Source: Herbaspirillum sp. ST 5-3 (GTDB lineage: Bacteria > Pseudomonadota > Gammaproteobacteria > Burkholderiales > Burkholderiaceae_D). Taken from it: a stretch of 64,000 nt of DNA. Positions within the stretch are counted from its first letter, which is position 1. The number at the start of each line of letters is the position of its first letter. The translations under genes and the position numbers were made by a program. The notes beneath the pieces are model-generated. The model saw nothing but the letters and a program-made list of their open reading frames with translations. It did no database searches and was not told where the DNA came from. The DNA lies in contig NZ_STGI01000002.1 of NCBI RefSeq assembly GCF_004804275.1, positions 496,001 through 560,000 of the forward strand. The letters run 5' to 3'. Positions 41,098 through 51,671 of the stretch are shown piece after piece.

Positions 41098-41182
41098 TCC
41101 ATGATAATGATGCTGAATCGGTGCGCGGGATCGTTGCACGTTACGCCGCCTACGGAATTTTCTTTTGATTTGGGAGATTTGA

Positions 41183-42466
<1,284 letters not shown>

Positions 42467-42477
42467 GGTCAACGAAA

Positions 42478-42503
42478 AATTTGGGGGCGAAAGCCCCCAA
42501 ATT
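42478..42503. repeat. GAAA-tetraloop hairpin between eno and ftsB
   Basis: A perfect 11-bp stem, AATTTGGGGGC/GCCCCCAAATT, is closed by a GAAA tetraloop, starting 11 nt after the eno stop and ending 16 nt before the ftsB start. The plus strand has only two T after the G/C part. The minus strand reads into five T, so it may stop antisense transcripts coming from hslO, or stabilise the eno mRNA end. Confidence 0.6.
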
Positions 42504-42519
42504 CGTAGAGAATACCGGG

Positions 42520-42840
42520 ATGCGCCTGATCACTCTCAGCCTTGCCGTTTTGCTTCTGCTGATCCAGTACCCCTTGTGGCTGGGCAAAGGCGGTTGGCTG
42601 CGCGTCTGGGACCTCGACAATCAGGTGGCTGCCGCGCGAAAGAAGAACGACGAGCTGAAGGCGCGCAATGCCAAGCTCAATTCGGAAGTGAACGATTTGC
42701 GCGAAGGGACCGGCGCCGTCGAGGAACGTGCCCGCTATGAACTGGGCATGATCAAGGATGGTGAAATCTTCATCCAGATCCTGGAACCCAGCGGAAAGCC
42801 GGTCGCGTCTTCCGCCCAGCCCAAGCAGAAACAGGACTGA
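42520..42840 (+). CDS. ftsB: Cell division protein FtsB
   Basis: A 106-residue bitopic membrane protein: a short N-terminus, one helix (about residues 3-20), then a periplasmic coiled coil ([18 protein letters not shown]) and a C-terminal tail ending in polar residues. It forms the FtsQLB divisome complex. The position after eno is the usual one. The ATG at 42520 ([10 protein letters not shown]) follows a weak purine-rich site, and a hairpin lies just upstream. Confidence 0.93.
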   Translation: MRLITLSLAVLLLLIQYPLWLGKGGWLRVWDLDNQVAAARKKNDELKARNAKLNSEVNDLREGTGAVEERARYELGMIKDGEIFIQILEPSGKPVASSAQPKQKQD

Positions 42841-42879
42841 CGTCAGTGGGCGAGCCGTAGCCCGCACCCCGCTGACAGC

Positions 42880-43806
42880 TCAGTGCCTGATCCTGCCCGC
42901 CTGCTGAATCGCGTCGCTCGTGTTTTCAATTGCGAACAGCTGCGCACAATCCACCTTGTCGAATTCGTAATGCTGACCGCAAAAGTCGCAATTGATCGAC
43001 AACTTCCCGAGTTCATCCAGCGCTGAATCGACTTCCGGCTTGCCGAGCATCTTGAGCATGTTGGCGACCTTCTCGCGCGTGCAACTGCAGTGAAAGCTCG
43101 GATGCCGCGGCTCGAATATGCGTATCGTTTCTTCCCAGAACAGGCGGCGCATCAAGGTATTGATGTCGGTCGACAGCAACTCTTCCTGGCGCACCGTCGA
43201 TGCCAATGCCACGGTCCGATCCCATGCATCCGCATCTTCCGTGGCAGAGGCGCCAAGGCCGCCCTCGTTTGGCAGCTTTTGCAGGAGCAGCCCGCGCGAC
43301 ACCTTCGTGTCCGCAGCGAGCCAGAGCTTGGTGTCGAGCTGCTCGGAGCGCAGCATGTAGTTTTCAATCACCGCCGCGACCGAGTCGCCATCCAGCGGGA
43401 CAATGCCCTGGTATGGTTGCTGGCCCGGCATTTTATCCATCGGGTCGAGCGTGATCACGAAGCGCCCGCGACCATGGATATTGACCAGTTGCGTGAGGCC
43501 GGCATCGTCCGGGATTTCCACCTCATGCCCCAGCTTTGCGGTCGCTCGCAGGCGCAGGTCCGAATCGCACTCGACCACCAGCAGTTTTACCGGACCGTCG
43601 CCATGCATTTGCATTACGATCATGCCGTTGAATTTCAGATTGGCGGAAAGGAGCGCGGCAGCGGCCAGCATCTCGCCCAGCAGCGTTCTGACAGCAGCCG
43701 GGTAGTCGCGGCGCGCCTGCACCTGAGCCCAGGTGTCGGAAATCTCGACCAGCTCGCCGCGCACGGCGGAGTTTTCAAAAATAAAGCGTTGTAACGTATC
43801 CATCAT
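42880..43806 (-). CDS. hslO: Redox-regulated chaperone Hsp33
   Basis: A 308-residue holdase activated by oxidation. The C-terminal zinc-thiol switch is visible as HCSCTREK and, about 30 residues on, CDFCGQHYEF (CxC plus CxxC). The start is the first of two adjacent ATG codons (43806 or 43803, MMDTLQRFIF); the longer frame to 43875 has no support. It is convergent with ftsB, with 39 bp between the stops. A 118-bp gap upstream carries no gene. Confidence 0.94.
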   Translation of the reverse strand: MMDTLQRFIFENSAVRGELVEISDTWAQVQARRDYPAAVRTLLGEMLAAAALLSANLKFNGMIVMQMHGDGPVKLLVVECDSDLRLRATAKLGHEVEIPDDAGLTQLVNIHGRGRFVITLDPMDKMPGQQPYQGIVPLDGDSVAAVIENYMLRSEQLDTKLWLAADTKVSRGLLLQKLPNEGGLGASATEDADAWDRTVALASTVRQEELLSTDINTLMRRLFWEETIRIFEPRHPSFHCSCTREKVANMLKMLGKPEVDSALDELGKLSINCDFCGQHYEFDKVDCAQLFAIENTSDAIQQAGRIRH

Positions 43807-43924
43807 GTTGAGCTTTGCAAAACAGAGTAGCGGCGAGCAAAGCCCGGCCCTCAGCCCTGAACCCCTCATATGCATGGGAGAGGGGAGTAATGAGACGGGA
43901 ACGGCTGAGCCATTCCCCTGAAAA

Positions 43925-44452
43925 TCAGCGGTCGATCCGTTTCAGCTCACGCTTGAACAGTTGACCGCGCTTGACGTAATTCGCCGTATTGCTTTGCGTG
44001 CGGGCGATATCCTCTGCGCTCAAGGTACGCACCACCTTTGCCGGCGAGCCGATAATCAGCGAGTTGTCCGGAAATTCCTTGCCTTCCGTGACCAGCGCGC
44101 CGGCGCCGACCAGACAGTTCTTGCCGATCTTCGCGCCATTCAGGATGACCGCCTGAATGCCGATCAGCGAGCCCTCGCCGATCGTGCAGCCATGCAGCAT
44201 TGCCTGATGGCCGACGGTCACGTTCTTTCCGATGGTGAGCGGATAGCCCGGATCGGTATGCAAGACGCAAGCTTCCTGGACGTTGCTGTTTTCCCCCACA
44301 GTGATCAACTCATTGTCGCCGCGGATCGTCACGTTGAACCAGACGCTCGCATTTGCTTCGATTCGTACCTTGCCGATAACGTTCGCCGAATCGCTTACAT
44401 AAGCGGAGGCATCGACTTCGGGGACCTGTTCGCCTAATTGGTAGATGGCCAT
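43925..44452 (-). CDS. Gamma-carbonic anhydrase-like hexapeptide protein
   Basis: This 175-residue left-handed beta-helix protein has hexapeptide repeats (IGKVRIEANASVWFNVTIRGD). The three zinc histidines of the gamma class are present: one in CVLHTDPG and two in VGHQAMLHG. It belongs with YrdA/PaaY-type proteins, many of which have weak or no carbonic anhydrase activity. It is divergent from the DUF455 gene. Confidence 0.88.
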   Translation of the reverse strand: MAIYQLGEQVPEVDASAYVSDSANVIGKVRIEANASVWFNVTIRGDNELITVGENSNVQEACVLHTDPGYPLTIGKNVTVGHQAMLHGCTIGEGSLIGIQAVILNGAKIGKNCLVGAGALVTEGKEFPDNSLIIGSPAKVVRTLSAEDIARTQSNTANYVKRGQLFKRELKRIDR

Positions 44453-44508
44453 GGATTTCCGTAAAATAATCTGTTCGTGGTCGAAACCGCCATTTTACCG
44501 CCGCCGGC

Positions 44509-45339
44509 ATGAACCCATCTTCAGATCCGAATTCCCTTGCCCAAATGACAGAGTTGCGCGGCACTGCCTTGCACTGGCTCTGCGTGGCCGACCCGACACG
44601 CAAGGCACAGGGCGTCCAAACCTTGCTGGAAGAATGGCACAGCGGCGCCGTGCGTCTTGATGCAAGCCGCACTCTGATCCCGCAGCATCCCGTACCGGGG
44701 CGTCCTGCCCGCCCGGAGCTTGTCTCGCCCTTGTCGGTCAAGCATCGCTCCATGCGCACGCTCGAGGGCCGGGCGGCGATGGTTCATGCGCTGGCGCATA
44801 TCGAGTTCAACGCGATCAATCTGGCGCTCGATGCCATCTGGCGATTCGAAGGCATGCCGGACGACTATTATGCTGACTGGTTGAAGGTTGCCGCAGAAGA
44901 GGCGGTGCATTTCTCCCTGTTGGCGGATCACTTGCGGGTTCTGGGCTACGCCTACGGAGATTTCCCGGCGCATAACAGCTTGTGGGACATGGCCGAAAAA
45001 ACCAGTGGCGATGTGCTGGCGCGTATCGCACTGGTTCCTCGCACCATGGAAGCGCGCGGACTTGACGCCTCGCCGCCGGTCCGGGCGAAGCTGGCGCAGG
45101 CCGGCGATCTTGCCGCAGCCGAAATTCTCGACATCATCCTGCGCGATGAAATCGGCCACGTCGCCATTGGCAATCGCTGGTTTGGCTGGCTATGCGCTTC
45201 GCGCGGGCTCGACCCGATTGCAAGCTATGCCGTACTTGCAGAGCAATACCGCGCGCCGGCATTGCGCGGGCCATTCAACCTGGAGGCGCGGAAGGCCGCT
45301 GGCTTCAGCGACGCGGAACTGATCCTGTTAGGTTCATGA
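44509..45339 (+). CDS. DUF455 ferritin-like protein
   Basis: A 276-residue helical protein. It has the paired Glu/His pattern of a ferritin-like di-iron fold (HALAHIEFNAINLALD; WLKVAAEEAVHFSLLADHL; DIILRDEIGHVAIGN). DUF455 proteins resemble the tRNA hydroxylase MiaE in fold, but their reaction is unknown. The ATG at 44509 opens the frame. It is divergent from the carbonic anhydrase-like gene, with 56 bp between the starts. Confidence 0.85.
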   Translation: MNPSSDPNSLAQMTELRGTALHWLCVADPTRKAQGVQTLLEEWHSGAVRLDASRTLIPQHPVPGRPARPELVSPLSVKHRSMRTLEGRAAMVHALAHIEFNAINLALDAIWRFEGMPDDYYADWLKVAAEEAVHFSLLADHLRVLGYAYGDFPAHNSLWDMAEKTSGDVLARIALVPRTMEARGLDASPPVRAKLAQAGDLAAAEILDIILRDEIGHVAIGNRWFGWLCASRGLDPIASYAVLAEQYRAPALRGPFNLEARKAAGFSDAELILLGS

Positions 45340-45366
45340 TATCCAGAGCGCGAATGATCGCCGCAT

Positions 45367-45396
45367 GCCATTACGAAATTTCCAACACGTAATGGC
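45367..45396 (+). terminator. Hairpin downstream of the DUF455 gene
   Basis: A perfect 9-bp stem, GCCATTACG/CGTAATGGC, has a 12-nt loop and is followed by TTT. It lies 27 bp after the DUF455 stop and is a weak terminator candidate because the T run is short. The rest of the gap to 45550 shows nothing else I can name. Confidence 0.45.
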
Positions 45397-45550
45397 TTTG
45401 GAACCTTCAGTCTTCGGCACTGGTCTTTATTGATGTCGCATTTGTCTCTTGGCATTGATTGAGGGAGTCGTTTCCCATAAGGATTTCGGAAACGTCCCGT
45501 TCTGATGCGGTCAAGAGGTCGTGACCTTGTATAGGGAAGGAGTTACACAA

Positions 45551-45829
45551 ATGAAGAACTCAGCGAAATCCGCCGCGACCTTGATGGCAATCGGGGTGCT
45601 GATGCTCAGTCTATCCGCGTGTCAGAAAAAAGAGGTTGCCGAGGAAAAAGGACCGGCCGAGAAAGCCGGCCAGCAAATCGATCAAGCCGCTGCTCGCGCC
45701 GGAACTGAGCTAAACAAGGCAACCGAGAAAGCCGGACAAGCCATGCAGCAACTCGGACAGAAACTGCAAGACGAAGCGCAGGACATGCAGAAGGCAGAGG
45801 GCGGACAGGACAAGCAGAAGAAAGAATAA
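45551..45829 (+). CDS. Small putative lipoprotein with charged coiled-coil region
   Basis: A 92-residue protein with a signal peptide and lipobox LSAC (Cys near residue 26, then QKKEVAEEKG). The mature part is almost entirely charged and Ala/Gln-rich helix (KAGQQIDQAAARAGTELNKATEKAGQAM), with an 11-residue-like amphipathic periodicity. Such small lipoproteins are often stress-related; the function is unknown. The ATG at 45551 has a strong AAGGAG ribosome-binding site. Confidence 0.8.
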   Translation: MKNSAKSAATLMAIGVLMLSLSACQKKEVAEEKGPAEKAGQQIDQAAARAGTELNKATEKAGQAMQQLGQKLQDEAQDMQKAEGGQDKQKKE

Positions 45830-45992
45830 TCTTCTGTTCCGTCGCTCCAGCGAAACTTGCCGCCACCGGCTAAAGCAAGTCGGGACAGCGCAGCGTTGCC
45901 CACTGCGGTAACGTCTCCCAATAACACTCGGATTCGCGTCCCGGCACGGATGTGCCGGTCGCGTCTTCACGCCTGATTTCGAAAGAGATGCC

Positions 45993-47018
45993 ATGGAGAG
46001 AAAACGCATTACATTGGCGCTGCAGGGCGGCGGATCGCACGGCGCATTCACGTGGGGTGTACTTGATCGCCTGCTGGAAGACGAGCGCATCGAAATCGAG
46101 GGAATCAGCGGGGCGAGCGCCGGTGCGATGAATGCCGTCGTTCTTGCACATGGGCTCACCACGGGCGGGCGGGACGGTGCCCGGCAGGCGTTGAAGGAAT
46201 TCTGGGGAAGTGTCGCCAGAAGCGCGCCTTTCAGCACCAGCACGGAAAGCATCGCCGCGCCGGCCAAGCTCGCGGCGCAATCCGATATTCCCGCTGCCTA
46301 CAAGGCGCTCATGCCCTTGCTGCGGTTTTTTTCGCCGTACCAGCTCAACCCTTTCGACATCAACCCGCTACGCGACATTCTCACCAGACAGATCGATTTC
46401 GAACGACTGCGCGCGGAATGCAGGACGCGGCTCTTCATTGCAACCACGCAGGTCAGTACCGGCACCCTGAAACTGTTTCGCAACAAGCAGCTGACGCTCG
46501 ACGTGTTGCTGGCGTCGGCGTGCCTGCCCCTGCTGCACAGGGCAGTGGAAATCGATGGCGAGGCTTATTGGGATGGCGGCCTGACTGCAAACCCGCCGCT
46601 GTTCCCGCTGGTGCACAAGTGCACGTCGCGCGACATCATGGTGGTATTGCTGCACCCGCAGCCGCACAGCCGGACGCCGATCACGGCCGACGACATCTGG
46701 CACAGACTCACGGAAATGGGCTTCAGCTCGACCTTTTTTACAGAGCTGCAGGGACTGATGCTCGCGCAGCGCGAGGCCCGGCGCAGCTGGTTTTCATTCG
46801 GCCGGTTGGAGCGCAGGCTGCGTCAGCTCAACATGCACAGGATCGAATCCCGGGAGCTGATGAGCCAGTTGGGGCGCCACAGCAAGCTCAACGCGCATCC
46901 GGCTTTCATCAATGGTCTGCATGACGAAGGCCGGGTGCGCGCCGGAGAGTGGCTGGAGCAGAACTTTCAGCAACTCGGCGTGCGCTCATCGTTCAGGTTG
47001 GCACGCCTGTTCGGCTAA
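45993..47018 (+). CDS. Patatin-like phospholipase (RssA-like)
   Basis: A 341-residue protein with the patatin catalytic dyad: the oxyanion glycines in LQGGGSHGAF near residue 10, the nucleophile elbow GASAGA near residue 41 and the DGG catalytic Asp near residue 192. It probably hydrolyses acyl lipids in the cytoplasm or at the inner membrane. It is convergent with the acyl-CoA synthetase gene; only 6 bp separate the stops, leaving no room for a terminator between them. Confidence 0.88.
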   Translation: MERKRITLALQGGGSHGAFTWGVLDRLLEDERIEIEGISGASAGAMNAVVLAHGLTTGGRDGARQALKEFWGSVARSAPFSTSTESIAAPAKLAAQSDIPAAYKALMPLLRFFSPYQLNPFDINPLRDILTRQIDFERLRAECRTRLFIATTQVSTGTLKLFRNKQLTLDVLLASACLPLLHRAVEIDGEAYWDGGLTANPPLFPLVHKCTSRDIMVVLLHPQPHSRTPITADDIWHRLTEMGFSSTFFTELQGLMLAQREARRSWFSFGRLERRLRQLNMHRIESRELMSQLGRHSKLNAHPAFINGLHDEGRVRAGEWLEQNFQQLGVRSSFRLARLFG

Positions 47019-47024
47019 GGAAAC

Positions 47025-48707
47025 TTACTGCCCGCTTGCCGACCGTTCTTGCTCCTTCAGTCGCAGAATACGTCGCTGGACCTTTCCGGTGGTTGTCATC
47101 GGCAATTCGGAGATGAACTCGATTTCCTTCGGATATTCGTAAGGCGCGAGCTTGCCGCGCACATGCGTTTGCAGCTCGGCGATCAGTTTCTCGTCGGCTT
47201 CCTTGCTGCGCTCGACGTCCGGCGTGAGCACGACGAAGGCCTTGACGATGTTGCCGCGTTCAGGATCCGGCTTGGGCACGACGGCGACATTGGCGACGGC
47301 AGGGTGCTTGACCAGGCAGTTTTCAATCTCGGACGGGCCGATGCGATAGCCGGCAGCCTTGAACATGTCGTCGGCACGGCCCTGATACCAGAGATAGCCA
47401 TCCTCGTCGACAGATGCCAGGTCGCCGGTGCGGCACCAGTCGCCGCTGTACTTGCAGCGCGTGGCTTCCGGGTTTTTCCAGTATTCGATGAAAAAGATCG
47501 GATCGGGATCGCCGTGGATGTCGATACGGTTGAGGGCGACTTCGCCGGTCTCGCCGGCTTTGACGGGCATGCCTTCATCGTCGATGACCGCCACGCGATG
47601 GCCGGGATAGGGGCGACCCATGCTGCCAGGCTTCGCCGGCCAGCGTTGCGCACTGTTGCCGACGATGTAGTTCATCTCCGTCTGTCCGAACATTTCATTG
47701 GGTGTGACGCCAAGCGCCGACTGGCACCAGTTGAATACCGTATCGCCAACCGCCTCGCCCGCACTCATGATCGCGCGCAGCCGGAGCGCATACTTTTCGC
47801 GCGGCGCCGGGCAGGCTTTCATCATCATTTTCAGCGCGGTCGGAAACAGGAAGGTATTCGTCACGCCGTATTTCTCAAGGAGATAGAACGCGGTGTCCGG
47901 CGAGAAGCGTCCACGAAAGCCGACGATCGGCTTGCCGAAGTACAGCGTCGGCAGCAGGGCGTCCCATAATCCGCCGGTCCAGGCCCAGTCGGCGGGCGAC
48001 CAGAACACGTCGCCATCCTGCGGGAACCAGTTTTGCGAGGCGACAAAACCGGTCAGGTTGCCGATGATGGCCGATTGCGGGATCAAGGCGCCTTTCGGCG
48101 CGCCGGTGGTGCCGCTGGTATAAATGAGGACGGCAGGGTCGGTGGCAAGCGTGCGCACCGGGTCGAAAATGGTGCTGGCACGTGCGAGTTCATTGTGCCA
48201 GTCCAGCGCATCCACTGCCTCGCAATCAATCGCGACGACGTGCTGCAATGCCGGGCAGCTGGCGCGGATTTCCTGCAGGTTCTGGTGGCCGGTCTGGTCC
48301 ACGATGGCGACACCCGCTTCGCTATTTTGCAGGCGGTATTCCAAGGCTTCAGGGCCGAACAGGATGGACAGCGGCATGGCGATTGCGCCAAGACGGTAGC
48401 ATGCCATATGGATAATCGCGGTTTCGGGACGCTGCGGGAGCACGATGGCCACGCGATCGTCTTTTTTCACGCCGAGTGCTCGCAGCACATTGGCCAGCCG
48501 GTTTGCCTGCTCATGCAGCGCCGCGTAGGTCAGGGTAGAGGTCTCTCCCGACTCATCCTCGTGATAGATTGCGATACGTGCCGGGTCTGTCGCCCAGCGC
48601 GCGCAACAAACTTCAGCGATATTCAGTTCAGTGGGAACACTCCAGCGGAACTCGTTGTAAAGAACATCGTAGTCATCCGGCTGGGAAGTGCGTTCAGCAG
48701 AAGTCAT
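47025..48707 (-). CDS. Acyl-CoA synthetase (AMP-forming)
   Basis: A 560-residue ANL-family ligase with the P-loop-like YTSGTTGAPKG, the A5 motif FGQTEMNYIVGN, the YQGRADDMFKAAGYRIGP hinge region and the catalytic Lys in MTTTGKVQRR. It activates a carboxylic acid as an acyl-adenylate and then the CoA thioester. The sequence looks closest to ACSM/medium-chain ligases, some of which accept aromatic acids; the substrate is not decided. A PcaR-box-like site sits just upstream. The ribosome-binding site GGAGAGG supports the ATG at 48707. Confidence 0.88.
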   Translation of the reverse strand: MTSAERTSQPDDYDVLYNEFRWSVPTELNIAEVCCARWATDPARIAIYHEDESGETSTLTYAALHEQANRLANVLRALGVKKDDRVAIVLPQRPETAIIHMACYRLGAIAMPLSILFGPEALEYRLQNSEAGVAIVDQTGHQNLQEIRASCPALQHVVAIDCEAVDALDWHNELARASTIFDPVRTLATDPAVLIYTSGTTGAPKGALIPQSAIIGNLTGFVASQNWFPQDGDVFWSPADWAWTGGLWDALLPTLYFGKPIVGFRGRFSPDTAFYLLEKYGVTNTFLFPTALKMMMKACPAPREKYALRLRAIMSAGEAVGDTVFNWCQSALGVTPNEMFGQTEMNYIVGNSAQRWPAKPGSMGRPYPGHRVAVIDDEGMPVKAGETGEVALNRIDIHGDPDPIFFIEYWKNPEATRCKYSGDWCRTGDLASVDEDGYLWYQGRADDMFKAAGYRIGPSEIENCLVKHPAVANVAVVPKPDPERGNIVKAFVVLTPDVERSKEADEKLIAELQTHVRGKLAPYEYPKEIEFISELPMTTTGKVQRRILRLKEQERSASGQ

Positions 48708-48717
48708 GGCCTCTCCA

Positions 48718-48732
48718 GTATAATTATCGAAC
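48718..48732 (-). promoter_or_regulatory. PcaR-box-like site at the acyl-CoA synthetase start
   Basis: The minus strand reads GTTCGATAATTATAC, 12 of 15 bases like the recalled PcaR box, including all of the first ten. It overlaps a possible -10 element (GATAAT) and ends 10 nt before the ATG. It could be a regulator site or only a promoter that happens to contain TAAT. Confidence 0.4.
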
Positions 48733-48815
48733 GGTCGTGCTATAAATCTGTCGCTTCTGAAGCTGCCTATTATGCCGATTTATTCGAAAACCTCCTTTGA
48801 CCCGGCTTACCAGAC

Positions 48816-49691
48816 ATGAAATTTTCTCGTTCCGAATTCATCCCTGTCCGCGGGCTCCAGTACCATGTGCGTCACTGGGGCAATGAAGATGCGCCCAAGT
48901 TGTTCATGGTGCACGGCTGGATGGATGTGTCCGCTTCCTTCCAGTTCGTGGTCGACTGCCTGAAGCGTGACTGGCACGTCATTGCCCCGGATTGGCGCGG
49001 TTTTGGTCTGACCAAGAATCCGGGTGTGGATTCCTACTGGTTCGCGGATTATCTCGGCGATCTGGATGCGATTCTCAACCACTATTCCCCGGATGCCCCG
49101 GTCGATTTGCTCGGGCACAGCATGGGCGGCAATGTGGTGTGCATCTATTCCGGCGTGCGTCCCGAACGCATCAGGAAGCTGATCAACCTGGAGGGATTCG
49201 GCTTGCCGTCCACGCATCCGGAGCAAGCTCCCAAACGGTACGCAAAATGGCTGGACGAGTTGCGCAATCCGCCCGGCATGCGCGCGTATTCGACCCAGGC
49301 CGAGGTTGCCGCACGACTGCAAAAAACCAATCCGCGCCTGACCGATGAGCGTGCCGCTTTCCTGGCCGGTCATTGGTCGGCGCAGAATGCGCGCGGCGAA
49401 TGGGAAATCCTGGGCGATCCCGCCCACAAGCTCAGCAGTCCGATTCTGTATCGCGTGGATGAAGTGCTGGCCTGCTGGCAGGCGATCACGGCACCGGTTT
49501 TGTGGGTCGAAGCGGACGACACCGAAGCGTGGCGCTGGATGGGGCCAAAGGAAAAGGCGCGTGTCGAGATTGATCGCCGGATCAAGTTCATTCCGAATGT
49601 CACTACGGCGATGATCAATGATGCCGGACATATGCTGCATCATGACCAGCCGGAGGCGCTGGCGACCTTGATCGAGCAATTTCTGGACTGA
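48816..49691 (+). CDS. Alpha/beta hydrolase
   Basis: This 291-residue alpha/beta hydrolase has the oxyanion region VHGWMDVS, the nucleophile elbow GHSMGGN (Ser near residue 101) and the catalytic His in NDAGHMLHHDQP. The acid is likely in WVEADDTEA. It may be an esterase or epoxide-hydrolase-like enzyme; the substrate is unknown. It is divergent from the acyl-CoA synthetase gene. Confidence 0.88.
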   Translation: MKFSRSEFIPVRGLQYHVRHWGNEDAPKLFMVHGWMDVSASFQFVVDCLKRDWHVIAPDWRGFGLTKNPGVDSYWFADYLGDLDAILNHYSPDAPVDLLGHSMGGNVVCIYSGVRPERIRKLINLEGFGLPSTHPEQAPKRYAKWLDELRNPPGMRAYSTQAEVAARLQKTNPRLTDERAAFLAGHWSAQNARGEWEILGDPAHKLSSPILYRVDEVLACWQAITAPVLWVEADDTEAWRWMGPKEKARVEIDRRIKFIPNVTTAMINDAGHMLHHDQPEALATLIEQFLD

Positions 49692-49794
49692 CAGCGCAAG
49701 AGACGGCACTGCTTCTGCTGGAGGCGTGCGGCAGGGAAGGGCTGGTCGGCGTACAATGATCGATGTTTCATTGCCGCCTTTGGACTCTTTCTTC

Positions 49795-50631
49795 ATGCTG
49801 AACGTCGATCTTCATTGTCATTCCAGGGTTTCCGACGGTGCGCTCGCGCCATCGGATGTTGCCGCTCGCGCCAAGGCCGGCGGTGTCGACGTCTGGGCGC
49901 TGACCGATCATGACGAAATCGATGGCATTCCGGAAGCACGCGAGGCGGCAAACGCGCTTGGCATGCATTACGTCACGGGTGTCGAGATCTCGGTCACCTG
50001 GGCTGCGCGCACGGTGCATATCGTCGGCCTGAGATTCGATGAAAAAAATCAGGATCTGGCCGAGGGTTTGAAGAACACGCGTTCAGGACGCGAGCGGCGC
50101 GCTCGTGAAATGGCGGCCCAGCTTGCCGAAGCCGGAATTCCGAATGCATTTGAAGGTGCGCTCAAACACGTCGGCAACCCCGACCTGATCTCCCGCACGC
50201 ATTTCGCACGCTACATTGTCGAACTTGGCGTCTGCAAGGACGTCAGCGAAGTCTTCAGCAACTATCTGATCGAAGGCAAGCCGGGCTTTGTCCCACATCG
50301 CTGGGCCACGCTGAAGAACGCGGTGGACTGGATTCGCGGGGCCGGCGGCATCGCCGTGGTTGCCCATCCCGGTCGCTACGACTTCGACGATCTGGAACTG
50401 GACGTGTTTTTGTCGGAATTCAAGCGCCATGGCGGCGTCGGCGTCGAAGTGGTGACTGGCAGCCACACGGAACAAGAATACGCACGCTTTGCCACAGTTG
50501 CAAAGAACTACAACTTGCTTGCGTCGCGGGGATCGGATTTCCACGGGCCTGGCGAATCGCATACCGAACTCGGGGCGCTGCCGCCCTTGCCTGCCTCCGT
50601 CGTGCCGGTCTGGCATGACTGGCGCCTGTAA
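49795..50631 (+). CDS. PHP-domain phosphatase (RNase AM / nucleotide phosphatase type)
   Basis: A 278-residue PHP-domain protein with metal-binding motifs DLHCHSRVSDGAL, ALTDHDEIDG, GVEISVTW, VAHPGRY and GSDFHGPG. Relatives are 3',5'-nucleoside bisphosphate phosphatases, or the 5'-3' exoribonuclease RNase AM (YciV). I chose the ATG at 49795 (MLNVDLHCHS), which matches the usual family start; an in-frame ATG at 49756 would add 13 residues. Confidence 0.85.
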   Translation: MLNVDLHCHSRVSDGALAPSDVAARAKAGGVDVWALTDHDEIDGIPEAREAANALGMHYVTGVEISVTWAARTVHIVGLRFDEKNQDLAEGLKNTRSGRERRAREMAAQLAEAGIPNAFEGALKHVGNPDLISRTHFARYIVELGVCKDVSEVFSNYLIEGKPGFVPHRWATLKNAVDWIRGAGGIAVVAHPGRYDFDDLELDVFLSEFKRHGGVGVEVVTGSHTEQEYARFATVAKNYNLLASRGSDFHGPGESHTELGALPPLPASVVPVWHDWRL

Positions 50632-50737
50632 GGCCGGAGCGGTTGCTAATGCTCTGCTTGTGCGGCTGGCATCATGACATCTTGAATTTCTAGCAAACAA
50701 CCCAATCTATGCATCGCTTGAACCAGGAGATCCTTGA

Positions 50738-51619
50738 ATGAAGCGAATCATACTTTTTCTTGCCACCAATCTTGCCGTCATGCTCGTCATGTCGGTTGTA
50801 CTTTCCTTGCTGGGCGTAAACCGTTATCTCACGGCGAACGGGTTGAACCTCGGTAACCTGATGGTGTATTCGCTGGTGGTCGGTTTCACCGGCGCATTCA
50901 TTTCGCTGCTGATGAGCAAGCAGATGGCGAAATGGTCAACCGGCGCGCACGTCATCGACGCACCATCATCGTCAACAGAATTATGGCTGGTTGATACCGT
51001 CAAAAAACTGGCCGAGCGTGCCGGTATCGCCATGCCGGAAGTCGCCGTCTACGAAGGCGAGCCGAATGCCTTTGCTACCGGCGCGTTCAAGAATTCCGCG
51101 CTGGTTGCCGTGTCGACCGGCTTGCTGGAAGGCATGACGAGAGATGAGGTGGAAGCCGTCCTGGGCCATGAGATCGCCCACGTCGCCAATGGCGACATGG
51201 TGACGCTGACCTTGATTCAAGGCGTGGTCAATACCTTTGTAGTCTTCCTTGCGCGCGTCGTCGGCTACATGATCGACAAGGCGGTGTTCCGCAACAACGA
51301 CGATCGCGGACCCGGCATTGGTTATGTCGTCACTGTATTCGTTTGTGAGATCGTGTTCGGCATCCTGGCCTCGATCATCGTTGCCTGGTTTTCGCGCTAC
51401 AGGGAATTTCGCGCGGATGCCGGTTCGGCGAAATTGCTCGGCACTCCCCAACCCATGGTGAAGGCATTGGCTCGCCTGGGTGGATTGGAACCGCCGGAGC
51501 ACATGCCGGAGGCCTTCAAGTCGTTCGGTATTAACGGCGGCGGATCAGGGTTTGGAGCCCTGTTCGCGACCCATCCGCCGATCGAGGAGCGGATCGCCGC
51601 ATTGCGTGGCACGCGCTGA
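50738..51619 (+). CDS. htpX: Membrane protease HtpX
   Basis: A 293-residue zinc metalloprotease of the inner membrane. It has two N-terminal helices (about residues 4-24, 34-54), the HEIAH zinc motif in [13 protein letters not shown], two more helices and the zinc Glu in REFRADAGS. It takes part in quality control of membrane proteins. The ATG at 50738 gives the family start [12 protein letters not shown] terminator-like hairpin follows the stop. Confidence 0.96.
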   Translation: MKRIILFLATNLAVMLVMSVVLSLLGVNRYLTANGLNLGNLMVYSLVVGFTGAFISLLMSKQMAKWSTGAHVIDAPSSSTELWLVDTVKKLAERAGIAMPEVAVYEGEPNAFATGAFKNSALVAVSTGLLEGMTRDEVEAVLGHEIAHVANGDMVTLTLIQGVVNTFVVFLARVVGYMIDKAVFRNNDDRGPGIGYVVTVFVCEIVFGILASIIVAWFSRYREFRADAGSAKLLGTPQPMVKALARLGGLEPPEHMPEAFKSFGINGGGSGFGALFATHPPIEERIAALRGTR

Positions 51620-51636
51620 TTAACAAAAAGAACCGT

Positions 51637-51671
51637 AACGGCGGACGTCCGCGGACTTCCGCCGTTCTTTT
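51637..51671 (+). terminator. Terminator-like hairpin directly before the yciO ATG
   Basis: A 9-bp stem, AACGGCGGA/TCCGCCGTT, encloses a second palindrome, GTCCGCGGAC, and is followed by CTTTT. The T run ends at 51671 and the next ATG begins at 51672. The position fits termination of htpX, but it leaves no room for a ribosome-binding site for the next gene. Confidence 0.75.

Noticed and set aside
45941-45958. CCGGCAC/GTGCCGG hairpin upstream of the patatin gene considered as a terminator or riboswitch
   Set aside because: No T run and no larger conserved fold that I can recognise.
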